Shown piece by piece: positions 12,134 through 25,039 of a DNA stretch of 64,000 bases. Positions within the stretch are counted from its first letter, which is position 1, and every line of letters starts with the position of its first letter. The position numbers were made by a program, and so were the translations under genes. This DNA is from Artocarpus heterophyllus. Taxonomy: Eukaryota > Streptophyta > Magnoliopsida > Rosales > Moraceae. Under the pieces are notes generated by a model, which searched no databases, was not told where the DNA came from, and saw nothing but the letters and a program-made list of their open reading frames with translations. Where the stretch lies: assembly GCA_025403435.1 (NCBI GenBank), contig JAJQZP010000049.1, positions 377,487 through 441,486 of the forward strand, given 5' to 3'.

Positions 12134-12584
12134 CACTTAGTCCATTTAGGTATTGAAAAGGACTTGTTTTGATAACATTAATAAAGTTAAGGGGAAAAGT
12201 AATCATCTATATTTTATTGTATTTTTGTTGAACTATTTCATATATTTTCATATTTGTCTTTTATTATGTTGTATTTCATTCCCTCATTGTTATATTGCAT
12301 TTTACTTTGTTTTATTTGTATTTGAGGTACTATTTTCATTGCACAAACAATGATTAGTGTAAAAGCTTATTGAATTACTTTTATGATTGTGTCTAAATTA
12401 TTATTGTTGTTTAATTTATAGTTGTTTTAAATATTTTACTTATTATAATTATTTATTTTTTTCCAAGTGTGGAATATAGTAACCAGAATCAATGAATTAT
12501 GAGGCCAAAGAATAGAATCATGGGATATTGGACCACTCGTGGGAAAAATTACCAATATAGTGTCTATTTTTTCAGGTATAGATA

Positions 12585-12619
12585 TTAGACGACAATTTCT
12601 TCCTTAAATTGTCGTCTAA
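12585..12619. repeat. perfect 14-bp hairpin in CACTA subterminal region
   Basis: TTAGACGACAATTT at 12585-12598 and its exact reverse complement at 12606-12619 are separated by 7 bases. CACTA elements carry short subterminal repeats in both orientations as transposase binding sites; the TAGACGACA unit fits this. Confidence 0.65.
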
Positions 12620-12804
12620 AACCAACCATAGATGATAGTTTTAGGAAGAAACCATCATCTAGAATCAATGTCTTGCACCATTTGGCAGCACAATGGACAT
12701 TATGCTACTCTTTATAATTGTTGTCTAATGTCTAGTACCTATTATGTCACTGGATTACACAACGGTTTAGCTGATCATCGTCTAATGTGTTGTCTACATT
12801 AGTG

Positions 12805-13316
12805 ATAGATTCGACAACGAGCAAATGAGCGGGAATGAGTGGTTGATTGGTGACTTTTTGGAAGACTCTGTTATAGAGAACTTGAGCTCATTTACATGGA
12901 TAGTCTATATAGTTGATGGGTAAAGAAGTAGTAGGTAGAGAGGTAGTTTTGCTTGTCACTTTTAGGACAAGTCAATTTCAATTAAGAGCCCTAGATACGA
13001 CAGTTGCCTGCCATGCTCCTTAGAACGGACCCCCTTTTTTTGGGAGCTAGAGTATGGGACCAATAGCAATCTGACACGTGTCCCATTATATCTATGATCA
13101 ACTAGACCCATCTGAGAATGTACTTGACAGATTGGAAGCCTAGATTCATCTTTGTAGATAGGGCTTGATCCCTCTGAGAAAGGGTTACACACTTTAGCAG
13201 TAGTACTTTGTATTTTTATTAACATTTTTCCAGAAAACACTTTATATATCGTAATTAGATTTGTCGATAGTGAAGACTCCCCAATATTAGATTAGCTCAA
13301 TTAGAAGGGTGAACTA
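12805..13316. other. no gene seen
   Basis: About 500 bp between the likely CACTA end and the TSD of the solo LTR. No coding signal, RNA gene or clear repeat was recognised. Confidence 0.4.
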
Positions 13317-13321
13317 TTATA

Positions 13322-16300
13322 TGTAATGACCAGGGAAATTCATTAATAAAATCTAATATTTAATTAGGTTTAATTAATGAATTTACCCTTAAAATATTGT
13401 ATTAATTGTAAAAATTGTGCTAATGTATAAATAAGTTGTAATAATCAGAAATTTCACTGCGAACGTGATGCAATGTTGGATATTGTTAATACAGATTTTG
13501 TGAGTCTAAATACTTAGAAATTTCTAAATGATATCCATAAAATAAATTTTTATATCACAATTAATTGTAAAATTGTGATGTAAATGGATAGGTAGTTAAG
13601 GTATAAATAAGATAGAGTCCGTCAAAACCCTAAACCAGTTTTAAAGGGGCCTAATGCAGTATAAATATACTGCTAAGTGAAAACGTAGATATAGAAAATG
13701 TTATGTTTGGCCTCCAAAAATAAACCAAAGGCAAGTAAAATATTTTATACAGTCTCAGAATATTTTTTGCATTGATTTTACCACGGCAGCGTAAGAAAAA
13801 TACTGTATGGTGAAAAATTATACAGTGTAAATTTTTAGGGCCCATAAAGTGGACACCCATAAGAATTTCATTGGGCCACCATGCCATGAAAGGTGGCCCA
13901 ATCACATTAAGCCACATTAGTAAACCCATGGATTGCTTTGTGAATCACCTTAATGGGATAAGCATGAAATAATGTGAGATAAGCCAAAAAAAAATTTCAT
14001 TTCTTCTTGCTCACCCCCACGGTAGCCATTGGAGATCCTTTCCAAAAATCTTCTCAAACCCAAATGTTTGCAAAATTGGCCCCAATTAAGTTCAAGGAGC
14101 AAAGCTCAAAGGATTTTACTAAGTTTAAGGTAAAAATCTAAACTTTTTTTCAAGTACTCCTAGTTTTCTTTTCTTAGGTTAAGAGGGGAATTTAACTCAA
14201 GGAATTCTCATGCGAACATGCCTAGGAAAAGCTTCAAAGAAACCCTTGGAAAGGCTAGAAACACAAACTTCCTTTGGGTGAGTTTTGATTTTTTCTTAAA
14301 CTTAAAGTTTATGTTATTTTTGTTTTGATTTTTATTATTTCAAAAGTATGTGGGTATTCAAGCAAGGTTTTGATTGAATTTCATGGATATATGATTTATG
14401 GCATGCTGGTATTGTGAAAATTTAGGGTTGAATGTGCAAAATGGTAGTTTATGTAAAATAGGTTATTTTTGTAAGTTTAATGTTGGTTTTGCAAAAATAA
14501 TGATTGGGCATGAATTGGTTTAGACCAAGGCTGGAACTGCCTTCACAGGGGTGGATATGCTGTTTTAAAACAGATTTTTACAAAAATGACCCGAGGACTA
14601 AATTGCAAGAAAAAGTTTTTTCTCAACTGAATTGAAAAATGCCCAAAAATACCCATGTGTAGTGAGAATTTTGAAAAAGTTAAAACACGAAAGTTGTAGA
14701 TCTTGATGAAACTGTTAGGCTAAATGGACAGTTCGTGAAAAATCGTGATCGTTTGTGAGATATTAATCTTACAAAAATTTATTGAAATTGGAAAAATTTT
14801 TAAAAGGGCAAAAACATCATTTTTAAAAGGATTTAGGGTATGATACTTTGAACAAAAATGATCCTTGTGAAAAAGGGAAAATTTTTGATTCAAAAAGATA
14901 AATTTAAGTCCCAGGGGTAAAATTATCAGAATATTAAGATAAAGGGCAAAATTGTAAAGTTTTACTAAAATGGGGCCTCGATGAAAAATAAGAAGATCCG
15001 ACCCACTAGGGTATTATTTTAAAATTAGTGCGCAATTATTTCCATTAAAATAACAAAGTCGAGCTCGGGAAGTTTAGTAGGCCCACCGGGGGCAAAATCA
15101 TCATTTTTCCCCGAGTGAATCGAATTACTCCGACACGTTCCAAAGAGGAAAAAGGGACTATTAGAAAGATTTTCACCTTTCGTTAGAAACGATAGGATAG
15201 AATAAAATAAGAGTAAGAAAACCAGGATTATCGGAGTTCTGTACAGTTAGACAACTCGATTTATTAATTAACGATCCTTTTGTAATGACACATAGAGGAA
15301 GTAGTGAAAAGTTGGCTAATAGCATTGTAATTCTCCAAACAGGACCCTAGAAGACTGGGAAAGAAGGAAATGAGGTCAAAGTGTACGGAAACCCAAACCA
15401 AGTAAGTACCCATTCCACCTACAGTGCAGAATTGTAGGTATAGAATGTAATATATGTATATGTATTCCTTTGTGTATATCAAGGTGTATACCTGTGTGTA
15501 TGCTATAATATGAGTGCCTATACTCATACCTATAAGTATATTGGTGTGTACCTATGAGTATACAGAATAAATACATGTGTGTATATTATGTTGTATACCT
15601 GTGTGTATATTAATGTGTACCTATGAGAATATAAAGTATGTACCCGTGTGTACTATTCCGTACAAGAATATTTATGTTTTGTGTATAACATATGATTATA
15701 ACTTCATGCATGGTATGATAACCATAATAATTGGACTGGTAAATATATCACCAGAATTAAGAAGAGTGTCGTACCAACTCTTGACTCAATAGGTGTTTAA
15801 GAATATAGTATGGTCTCGATGTCACAAAGGCCTATGGTCTCGGTGTCACGTAGACCTATGTGTGCAATAGTGCAAACACTTGGGCCTTAGTTAAAGATAA
15901 GACATGATAATGATAAAGAATGTTCATAAGAAAGCATAACTAGTCATACATTTTAATGAATGTGCATGTGGGCTGTGTTGGGACTTAATAGCGTAAGCTC
16001 ACTAAGTATTTCATGTTGTAGGTATTCCCACAAGAAGGTCAAAAGAAATTCATTGATGAGCTGGCGGAGGGATGAGTAGTGTGCAAAATAGGTATGGATG
16101 CCGCCACAGTATGTTTCCGCTGTAATATATTTTAAGTTATTTTGGAAACGTAATGTTTAGCAAACAGCATTGTAGAAGAAAGTTTGTTTATATAAATATA
16201 TGTATTTATTTGTATTTCAAAAGATGTTAAAATCTGTATGTGAAAAAAAAAGTTCCTAAGTTTTTGTCTATACGTAAGTAAGAAAAAGGTTTGTTACAGT

Positions 16301-16322
16301 CCGAAAAAGGCCGGTTGTGACA
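13322..16322 (+). repeat. solo LTR of a Ty3/gypsy element (3001 bp) with TSD TTATA
   Basis: Begins TGTAATGACCAGGG and ends GGCCGGTTGTGACA (TG...CA). The five bases before it (13317-13321) and after it (16323-16327) are both TTATA. No PBS, PPT or coding region is attached, so it is the product of LTR-LTR recombination. Length and internal style (gene-free, TTAATAGCGTAAGCTCACTAAGT near the 3' end, GATGCCGCCACAG) suggest a Tekay/Del-type chromovirus LTR. Short frames at 15264-15792 come from GTGTATA-rich sequence and are not genes. Confidence 0.8.
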
Positions 16323-16327
16323 TTATA

Positions 16328-17567
16328 AACTTTTGGTATGATCTTTTTTTTTTTTTTCTAATAGCTATATTTTATATATACAATTATCAATCACTGATTT
16401 TGCATTGTTTGTTTCATCCTCACAAAATTGGTTTTCACTAACACATGCTTACTTAATATAAGTCTGTTTGAACAATTTATTAATACTGATAAGATTCAAA
16501 TAGTGGAGATCATAGGCCCAATTAATTTTATTTGACAGCACGTTGAACTTATTGTAATTTTACTTTTGATCGTTCCGACGTCTACAATTTCTGATACGTT
16601 TGGAGGTGGGATATAGTCTCGCAATGGATTTACCATCTGATAAGTCATGTGAAGGGCTGGTCAGAATAAAGTAGTGCAAGTTTGGTTAATATCAGGAAGT
16701 GCAGGTCCGTTTTCGTATATTTTGAAAATATAGGAGAAAAAATAAAAATATAATTAATCAACCTTAATTAAATTATCTACGTAAATTATTTAACTCTATA
16801 ATTAGTTTACTAAAAAAATCCAATGTGGTACTTACTATATAGCGCTAGTTCATTGATATGCAATTGTGTATTGGACTCTCTATAGGGTAGCTAAAAATAT
16901 ATTTTCTTCTGTAGCTAGAGAGATTGCAAACTTAGAGTTGAATGAAAAAAACAAAAGGAAATAGCATTTTATTTAAACAATAAAGGAATATAACTATGTT
17001 CAAAACGGTTACACACGAAGCCTTTTTTTTTTTTTTTTTTTTTTTGGGATACAAACAAAGAATAGTGGTTGCAAGTAAACCAACTATATATAGGGTTTTT
17101 CTACGACTCCTCAGGACCGCTTTTTTGAATGTCATTCAACAGCTTTATTGGCCTCAGGCGCTTAGCAAGGAAGCACATTAACCGGTGGGTGTCGGCTTTG
17201 TCTTGGGAAAAAGATTATTTCACGTTTTTCAAAGGTGGTTTTTAGATTCCAAAATTTAGTGGAGGGCCGTTATGTCCTTTTGAGTGACAGTGACTAAGGT
17301 TCGGACATGAATGTAATTGTGCAGGGTTATTGAAGGGTTAAATAAGTAAATTTAGTATCTGAAATAATAAAATAATATATCTAACGTAGTAACAAGAGTA
17401 TGGCTCGTCGTAATGTTATATCTAGAGGACGTAACTGGGAAGTTGTGTCGTACGAAGCGAAAGTATGAATGCTGTGGGAGTGTAATCTAGACATTTATTG
17501 TGCATCTGTCGTTTTAAACACAATTTGTTGTTACTATGTGTACGTGGTCTAATTTCTCTTTTTATCC

Positions 17568-17615
<48 letters not shown>

Positions 17616-17755
17616 TCATGTTGTTTTGTGAGTTATTACAAGATGTTTAGATAAGATGTAAAGTGTTCTTTTTTTTTCATGAAAACGATAATTAAATGTT
17701 GATAAGAGGAATGGAAGCAAAGTGATGGTCTGACGTAATTAGGAGTGAAAACCTT
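16328..17755. other. host intergenic DNA, no gene seen
   Basis: No convincing coding frame. Holds a T-run at 17022-17045 and a (TA)n microsatellite at 17572-17612. The stretch 17090-17280 is less AT-rich but gives only interrupted frames. By the TSD argument, this DNA was contiguous with 43801 onward before the nested cluster inserted. Confidence 0.5.
17572..17612. repeat. (TA)n microsatellite
   Basis: About 20 uninterrupted TA units. Other TA runs in the window are at 42963-42997, 53028-53042, 53189-53216, 57222-57247 and 59681-59699. Confidence 0.95.
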
Positions 17756-17760
17756 TTAAA

Positions 17761-17827
17761 TGTTAGAACAAAATATTATGATGAAAACAATTATTAACTA
17801 GGATTATTTATGTCAAATCACCGAGAT
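17761..17827 (-). repeat. 67-bp remnant of outer copia 3' LTR
   Basis: TGTTAGAACAAAATATTATG matches TGTTAGAACGAAATATTGTG at 43206, and the match continues to the CACCGAGAT/CACTGAGAT point, where the Tat LTR starts. About 10 of the 11 differences are transitions. Confidence 0.65.
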
Positions 17828-18472
17828 TGTTGGGGGTATACTTGGTGTGATTCCCGAGGGCCTCCTCATAGTTGTTTGATTGGCATGCACGGGAAATAGC
17901 TGTTGCATGTTGATGCAAAGCTCCATCATGGTTGTAATTTCTCTCCGAGGTGCTCCAGGCGCCCCATCGATTGCCATGCAAAGCCCGGACTCCTTGGGAT
18001 AAATAAATTGCTTGCGTTGAACTGACAGAGCTGGCACCTAGGCAACAACTCACCATTGAAGATTAACTCATAGCCTCATTCCAACCCTCAGATGGAGAAC
18101 AAACCTCCCTCAGAAATCGTGACACTTATCACCTGCTACTTGACACAGATTGATGGCACACACTGGTCGCAGGTCAAACTCACCTGAGACCCGGATCAAA
18201 TAGTACTATAAATTGAGTGCATTTACTGCAACTCAAGGTAACATGCTCTTTCCCACCTAACTTTGCTTTCAAACTCTGCCGAACAAATACCTGACTTGAG
18301 CATCATAGAGCCTTTAGCTAGCACCACACTGGTGCCCGTTTGATCTTCGAGGAGTCCCTTTTCTTGTGAAGGTCTACCTCTACAGATTGGGATGAGCAAG
18401 AAAGGCCATCTGATCACCATGAGTAGCCGCACGTGGTGTTGATCTTCAGCGAACCAAGGTGAAACATCAACA
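17828..18472 (+). repeat. 5' LTR of Tat-like gypsy (645 bp)
   Basis: Begins TGTTGGGGGTATACTTGG and ends GTGAAACATCAACA, giving TGTTG...CAACA terminal inverted bases. It starts exactly where the 67-bp copia LTR remnant stops and is followed three bases later by a PBS-like site. Confidence 0.6.
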
Positions 18473-18475
18473 TTT

Positions 18476-18492
18476 TGGCACTAAAAAAAGGG
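18476..18492 (+). promoter_or_regulatory. putative primer binding site of the Tat-like gypsy
   Basis: TGGCACTAAAAAAAGGG follows the LTR end after TTT. Tat-lineage elements usually have a TGGCGCTAGAAGGAGGG-like site here; the resemblance is partial. Confidence 0.4.
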
Positions 18493-18499
18493 CTCTACG

Positions 18500-21400
18500 C
18501 CTTTCCAACAACCCTACTTAACATCCACAATCGTCAATAGCCAAACCTAGCATGGCTACGAGAGGAAATACCTAGGATGAGGGTGCTTGACAAGAGGGGT
18601 TGGGGAACGCCCAGAAGTAGAACTAGAAGCAACCTCGTGGGAGGTCCTTGGCAGCAAGGTCCCAATCAGGCAGCCAGGGCAGCAAGGCCCAGGCAGATCA
18701 AGCCACACAAGACCTAATCCATGAGCTAACTATTGCGGTTTGCCTACTCATGTAGCAAATGGTGTAGCAACGAGCACAATAGCCGCCCCCCATTTTGGCC
18801 TGTAGGTGGTCAAGCAAAGTTGAGGGTTGACTCTCAAAATAAAGGAGATTCCACGTATACTAGATGACAAGCCTTGGAAGGCGTATCTGAGAACAATAGA
18901 TTTATCAAGGAAGGCCGAATTGGTCCTCAAGAAGGTCACAATCGCTCCCCTCAAGGCTCCTAAGCTTCAGTCTTCTCTAGGCTCAAGGATCAGAGGCTCG
19001 CCTTGCTTGGGACAGATTGGAGTAAAGAGATGACAAGGTAAAGGGTGGAGCCCAGTACAAGATGGAGCTGCCCAAAGACACCAATAGTTGTCAGTTACAA
19101 GACCTGTAGTGGCAAGTTGACCAGATCAAAAGCTGTCGCAATAGAGTAGATGAGGGCAACATACCGAATCCGCCCTTCATCCACCAATTGTGTAGGCCCT
19201 CATTCCAAATAAGTTCAAGGTGCTACAGATTAAAGCCTACGATGGAATGACGGACGCCGATAAGCTCCTAGAACTATACAGGGGCCATATGATGCTCCAA
19301 AATGTGAGCGATGTCACCATATGCACTGCATTCTCACTCACTCTGATTGGTCTAGATCGGCAATGGTCCCATCGCATTGAGTCGAGCACATCTCAAACTG
19401 GGAGGAAAAAGGTAACCCACCTCTATGCTATTAAGCAAGGCCATAAGGATGTATAAGACTACATCAACTACTTCACCCGAGCAGCACTAAAGATGAGGCA
19501 CCTAGAAGACGAGACTCTAAAGCATGCCTTCTTGGTAGGGTTGAGGGACAAAGGCTTAATTTGATTGCTCACTCTCAAGCAGCCAAGCACATTTTCCTAA
19601 ATGCTCGGTTATGCCTAGAGGCACACCAACATGTCTCATTACGTGAAGAGCCGTCATGATAGAGAAGGCAGCAGCGGTAAAAAGGAAAAAAAGTAGAAAG
19701 ATCCGCCCAAGTAGACTGAGACTGACCAAAACAAGAAATCCAAGATCAATAAGTCAAAAGTCTTGACTGGAAAATTCCAAAACCACACACCCTAAGTGGC
19801 CAACATCAACAAGGTGTTAAACCAGGTGACCAACTAGAACTTATTAGTGAACCCACCTCTATTAAAGGGGAATAGAGCAAAGAGATATTAGAACAAGTAT
19901 TGTAATTTCTACAAAGATATAGAACACAATACTCGAGATTGTATTCAACTAAAAGATAATTGAAAAGCTTGTCCGAGAAAGGCATCTTAGAGATTTTGTT
20001 GAGTGAGTCCTGACCCTTGGTATCAACGCAAGGAGAAATGACCAACCAACTTGAGAAGGTCAACCTAAAGCGTATAACACTGATGGTGGGAATGCCTTGG
20101 ATCCATCAAACATCATACACTTGATCTTCGACGGGCCAGTCACTGGGGACACTATGACTGGCCGCTAGGCTTATGCTCGAGAAACCAGGCTAGTCAAGCG
20201 AGGGGATCTCATGAATATGTCCAAGCATATCAATAAGATCTACCGACAACAAGAGCTTACTATCACCTTTACAAAAGAATAAGCGGATAACCCCATTCAT
20301 TTGCATAACGATGCTTTGGTGTGCGAGCTACAAATAGCCAACAACATAGTTTGGCTAGTGCTGATTGACAACTGTAGCTTAACAGATATCTTATTCAAGC
20401 AAACATTTGACAAGCTCAAAATCAGCAATGTCATATTGATCTCAATCCTAACACCATTGTATGGCTTCTCAGGGGAATGTGTCCACGCTATCTACATGAT
20501 CTACCTACCGGTCACATTTGGCAAAGGAAGTGCTCGGGTAACACGTCTTGTGGAATTCTTTGTTGTCGATAAGCCTTCCTAACATAATATCATCATTAGG
20601 TAGCCAATTCTCAATGCTCTCAAGGCTATAGTCTCGACCTACCAGCTAGCGATGAAGTTCCTAACTTAGAATGGAGCTAGGTGATATGGTCAAGATAAAA
20701 GGATTCCCAAGAATGTTACGTCAAGACCATCAAGGAAACCATGGCTCAATAGCTGAATGTCTTGGTCATTTTTAAAGTGGACAAGATAAAAATCCCTGCC
20801 GAGCATAAGCAAAAAATGTTATCTGACCTCAACCCATGGCTACCCAAGAGGAGGTACGAGCCATGCCTGCAGAAGACTTGGTGTCATACTATCTAGACCC
20901 TGAACACTCTGGCTGAATAGTCATGCTTGGCTTTCAGCTAGAGCCTGAGATCTGGGCAAACCTAGAAAAGTTCCTAATGGAATATCAAGACTGTTCACCT
21001 AGATTCATGAAGACACGGTCGGGATCGACCTAGGCATTATCAGCCATCGTCTCAATGTCAACTGAGGCACAAGCCGATCCTCCAAAAAAGAAGAGCATTT
21101 AACCTAAAGAGGTATATCGCCATCAATTAGGAAGTTAAGAAGCTCCCAAAGGCCAGATTAATTCAGGAGGTTAAGTATCTAGAGTCGCTAACGAACAAGG
21201 TCTTGGTCAATAAGGCCAACGGGAAGTGCCAAGTATGTATTGATTTTACTGACCTAAACAAAGCTTACTCGAAGAACTATTTCTCACTACCTCGGATCAA
21301 CCAGTTAGTAGATGCAACCATTGGGCACGAGTTGCTAAGTTTCATGGATGCCTATTCAGGTTATAATCAGATCAAGATGGCTGAGGAGGATCAAATGAAG

Positions 21401-24400
21401 ATAGTGTTCACTACAGTCTAGGGATTATTTTGCTATGTGGTTATGCCATTTGGATTGAAGAATGTTAGGGGCCACTCACCAATGCCTAGTGAACAAAATA
21501 TTCGCTCAACAAATCGGGAAGACCATGGAGGTATCTGTTCGACATGTATGCCCTGAGGAGTTAAAATGTAATATGTTTTTGGAGACATTTTTATCAATAA
21601 AGAGTTTATTTATTATTCATATACCAAATTGTTGTCCTCTTTACGTTTGTATTTGTTGAATGTATGATAAGCAAACAAAAGTCTGAGACTGTCTGTCTAA
21701 ACCTTTAGAATTAGGCATATGATGGACAGATTATGAGAAAGACATGATTCTAAAGGTAACGGTCTAAATTATAAGATCTGCTATCAAGGGAATAAAGTTG
21801 GGCTCTTTATTCATGCAAAGATTGTTATGTTGTCTACATCTCTAACAAGAGATGGTTTATCTTGGCCATCATAGGTGGACTCTGCGAATAGAAACATTGG
21901 TGCAATGTCATAGGTGACGATGTATTGGATCGAGACATAAAGTGTAATTGATTTGGATTAATAATTCTATCTTGGCAAATCAATTCACTTTAGACAATCA
22001 TATGTGTTGTATCTTAACCTTGAGATGAATAATAAGCCTGTTATCTTGACTTATATCTTTTAATGTACCAAAGGGTGACATCCACAATTCATGTTGGTAT
22101 GCATGCCAGTATGTTGGAGACATAACTCTTGATAGCGTAGACTTGTTACTCATAGATATAGAATCCATAGCTCCTTTTTAGGAGTCATTGATATTCTTTT
22201 ATATGTGTTATCCTGTAATTGAAAAACTGGAGCACTCAACCATTTCGACACATAAGTGTGACTGAATGGTATACTGTCTTTGGATGGTAAGTTTTTCGAT
22301 GGTAAGATAGTAGAACGCAAGAGAAAAATAATAGGGAAGGTAAGATAGAATTTATCCTTAAACTAATTATGGATAATCCTTTGGGGATATAATACATTAT
22401 GATATATCATGGAAACTTAGCTATTTGGGCTTATAATTCTATATAGTTCGAGAGTGCAGCTCTAAGCTTTTGCTGGAGTAGCATTAGAGTTGATAATTAT
22501 GAAATGTATATCTGGAATATCGGGTTTCATAGTTATCATAAGCTTAAACTATATAGGTCCATCAGGCCCCCTTTCCTAGCTTATAATAAATCTTGTAGCG
22601 ATACGGCGTGTTTTTCTAATAAATTAGTGACTTATGTCAAATTATCAGATTGGTTGAAATTTGATCGGATCAGATAATTCATGTTTGTTTATTAGTTGAA
22701 TTAATTTTGTGAAAAATTAATTCAAGATAAACTTGTTGCATTATCAGATCAGAAATTCAAGATAAGTAAGGTCAGTAAGATTTGGCTAATTTATGCATAT
22801 AGTGTGTCAACTTTGACATACTCTGAGAATACAAGATGAAACTCAACCTGACCAAGTGCATGTTCGAAGTAAAGTCTAGCAAGTTTCTCAGATTCACGGT
22901 CAACCATCACAGCATCAAAGTCGATTCAGTCAAAGCCCAAGCTATGGTGAACATTCACTCTCCCTAAACAGTAAAGGAAGTCTAGAAGCTGACTAGTATG
23001 GTCGTGGCCCTGTCCAGATTTGCCTTTTGATCAACTGCCAAGTGCTAGCCTTTTTTTTCAGCACTCAAGGGGAGGTTTGAATAGAGCAGGGAGTGTGAGG
23101 AGGCACTACGAAATCTCAAAAAATACTTCGCCACGCCTCAACTCCTATCTAAACCTCTACTGAAGGAAATACTCTATGCCTGCCTAGTAGTATCCAAGAA
23201 AGTGGTTAGCTCAGTCCTCATCAAGAAGAAGATAATGTTCAGAAACTGGTTTACTATACCAGCAAAGCATTCCAGGCAGCTGAGGAGAGGTAACCTCTGT
23301 TAGAAAGCCTGGCCCTTGCTCTTATCACTAATCAGAAGCTCCAACCACACTTCCAATGGTACACAATTTGGGTCCCGACCAAGTACCTTTATGGTAGAGC
23401 CTCCAAAATCTAAAAATCTCTTATCGGAGGGCCAAGTGGTCTGTAAAGCTTGGAGAATTCGATATGGATTTTGTACCCTAGACGTCCATAAAATCACAAG
23501 CATTGGCCAACTTCATAGTAGAGTTCATAGATGTCAGATAGACCACCCCTTCGGTTGAGAAGGCACCTGTTGCAGATTTCGGCTCAGCCTATGACAGTGT
23601 GACCGAGCCCAAGCCTGAATGGAAGTTATTCATTGATAGACCCTCAAGCATGAATGGGTCAGGTGCCAGTCTAATCCTTATCATCTATACAAATACAACA
23701 CGAGCTATACGCTTGGTTTTGATTTCAGGGCCTCAAACAATGAAGCAGAGTACGAAGCCTTGGTAGTCGATCTCTGAATCGTGTGAGACCTTGGAGTGGA
23801 TTGCATCCACAATCATAGTGATTTGATCCTCATTGTCCAATGGGTAACTGGCAGTTTCGAGGCCTGGAACGAGTCCATGGCCGCTTATTTGAGTGAAGTC
23901 ATGGCCTTGCTCGGACAATTCAAGAGTCACTTCTTCATTTAGATCCCAAGGGTAGAGAATGTAAAGGTTGACACACTTGCTTGGCTAGCCACGGGCTTAG
24001 AAGATAGCGATCTAACCTTGGTTCGATTGAGAGACTGGCCGAGCTAAACATCAGAAAAGAAGTAACGAGTGTAGCCAACGACTAGACAGGAACTTAGATG
24101 GACCCGATTATCTAATACCTGACCATAATTAAACTACCTGGCGATCGAGAGGAAGCCCGCAATAACTCGGCTTAGTATTCGATGATTGAGGGAAAACTCT
24201 ATAGACACGACTATACCACGTCCTATCAAAAGTGCATCAAACCTCTAGAAGCTCTATACCTCATGGAAGAAATACATGGCAGGTTATGCGGCAATCATAT
24301 GAGGGGAGTTTCTTTGTCCCTTAAGTGCCTCTGCTTGGACTATTACTGGCCGACCACAGACTAAGGCTATAAAGAGTATACATGCAAATGTCTCAACTAC

Positions 24401-25039
24401 CAACAATTTGCCCAAGCAATCAAAAGCCACATCGAGCCGTTTAACTCTATTATCTGCCTGGCCATTTACCAAACAGGCCATTGATCTAGTCGGCCCTCTT
24501 CCCACCGCCTGATCATAATTTAAATACTATATAGAAGCCATTGATTACCTCATTAAGTGGGTAGAGGTTGAGCCTTGCACTTACATGACCAAAGCTAAGT
24601 GTACAAACTTTATTTGGAAGAACATAATCTATCGGTATGGCATCCCACACACCATAGTCACCAACAATGCCAAGTAATTTGAAGCAGTCAGCCTCCTCAA
24701 AATATGCGAGCAGCTCGGCATCAAGAAAGTATTTTCCTTACTAGGGTACCCTTAGACAATAGGCAAGTCGAGGCCGTTAACCTGATCACGAAGGACAATC
24801 TCAAGAAGAAACTAGAAGGCCTTAAGGGTGCCTAGATTGATGAGCTCTCGAAGGTGCTCTAGGCCTATCGCACCACTGCTCAGATGGCCAAGGGAGAAAC
24901 TCTTTTCTCCCTAGCGTACAGGGAAGAATCTGTAATCCCAATAGAGGTTGGCTTTCTAAGCTTCAAAGTTGAACACTCTGATGAACAATGGAATGTCAAC
25001 CTCTTTATGTCTGAGCTTGACCTACTAGAAGAAAAGAGG
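18500..25039 (+). pseudogene. Tat-like gag-pol remnant
   Basis: Capsid region at 19205-19640 (YDGMTDADKLLELYRGHMML, ICTAFSLTLIG, KKVTHLYAIKQG, ALKMRHLEDETL). Protease at 20300-20640 (WLVLIDNCSLTDILFK, PLYGFSGECVHA, with the usual DNGS active site changed to DNCS). RT at 21130-21535 (NGKCQVCIDFTDLNKAY, FMDAYSGYNQIKMAEEDQ, CYVVMPFGLKN), broken just before the catalytic aspartates; it resumes at about 22825 (YKMKLNLTKCMFEVKSSKFL). RNase H at about 23610-23960 (WKLFIDRPSSMNGSGA). Integrase zinc finger and core at about 24180-25030 (MEEIHGRLCGNHMRG, CLDYYWPT). Stops are frequent, so it is long dead. Confidence 0.75.
21536..22815 (+). repeat. copia A LTR, 3'-truncated, inside Tat RT
   Basis: Begins TGTTCGACATGTATGCCC and aligns with the copia A LTR to about GCATATAGTGTGTCAAC; the last 60-80 bp of the LTR are missing. 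Relative to the solo LTR (2034 bp), internal blocks are also lost. The gypsy RT stops just before its catalytic aspartates and resumes after a gap of some 25 codons. So the 3' end of the LTR and adjacent gypsy sequence were deleted together. Confidence 0.75.

Larger units (their letters stand above)
9515..12804 (+). mobile_element. decayed CACTA (En/Spm-type) DNA transposon
   Basis: Contains a recognisable CACTA transposase gene, followed by a subterminal region with a perfect hairpin (12585-12619) and repeated GTCGTCTAA/TCGTCTAATG-type motifs. A possible 3' terminus TTAGTG ends at 12804, which matches the TAGTG end of this superfamily. The 5' terminus was not found. The region 9072-9514 is T-rich and shows no clear signal. 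Confidence 0.6.
17828..25039 (+). mobile_element. Ty3/gypsy Tat-like retrotransposon, 3' end lost
   Basis: 5' LTR, PBS, gag, protease, RT, RNase H and integrase in plus orientation. Interrupted in the RT by a copia A LTR piece (21536 to about 22815) and cut off in the integrase C-terminus at 25039, where another copia A element begins. No 3' LTR was found. Base composition is higher in GC than the neighbours. Confidence 0.75.

Noticed and set aside
15264..15792. Overlapping frames on both strands rich in Tyr, Ile and Thr
   Set aside because: Products of GTGTATA-type low-complexity sequence inside the solo LTR.
18748..19033. Two opposing short frames near the Tat gag
   Set aside because: Shadows in decayed gag sequence without domain support.
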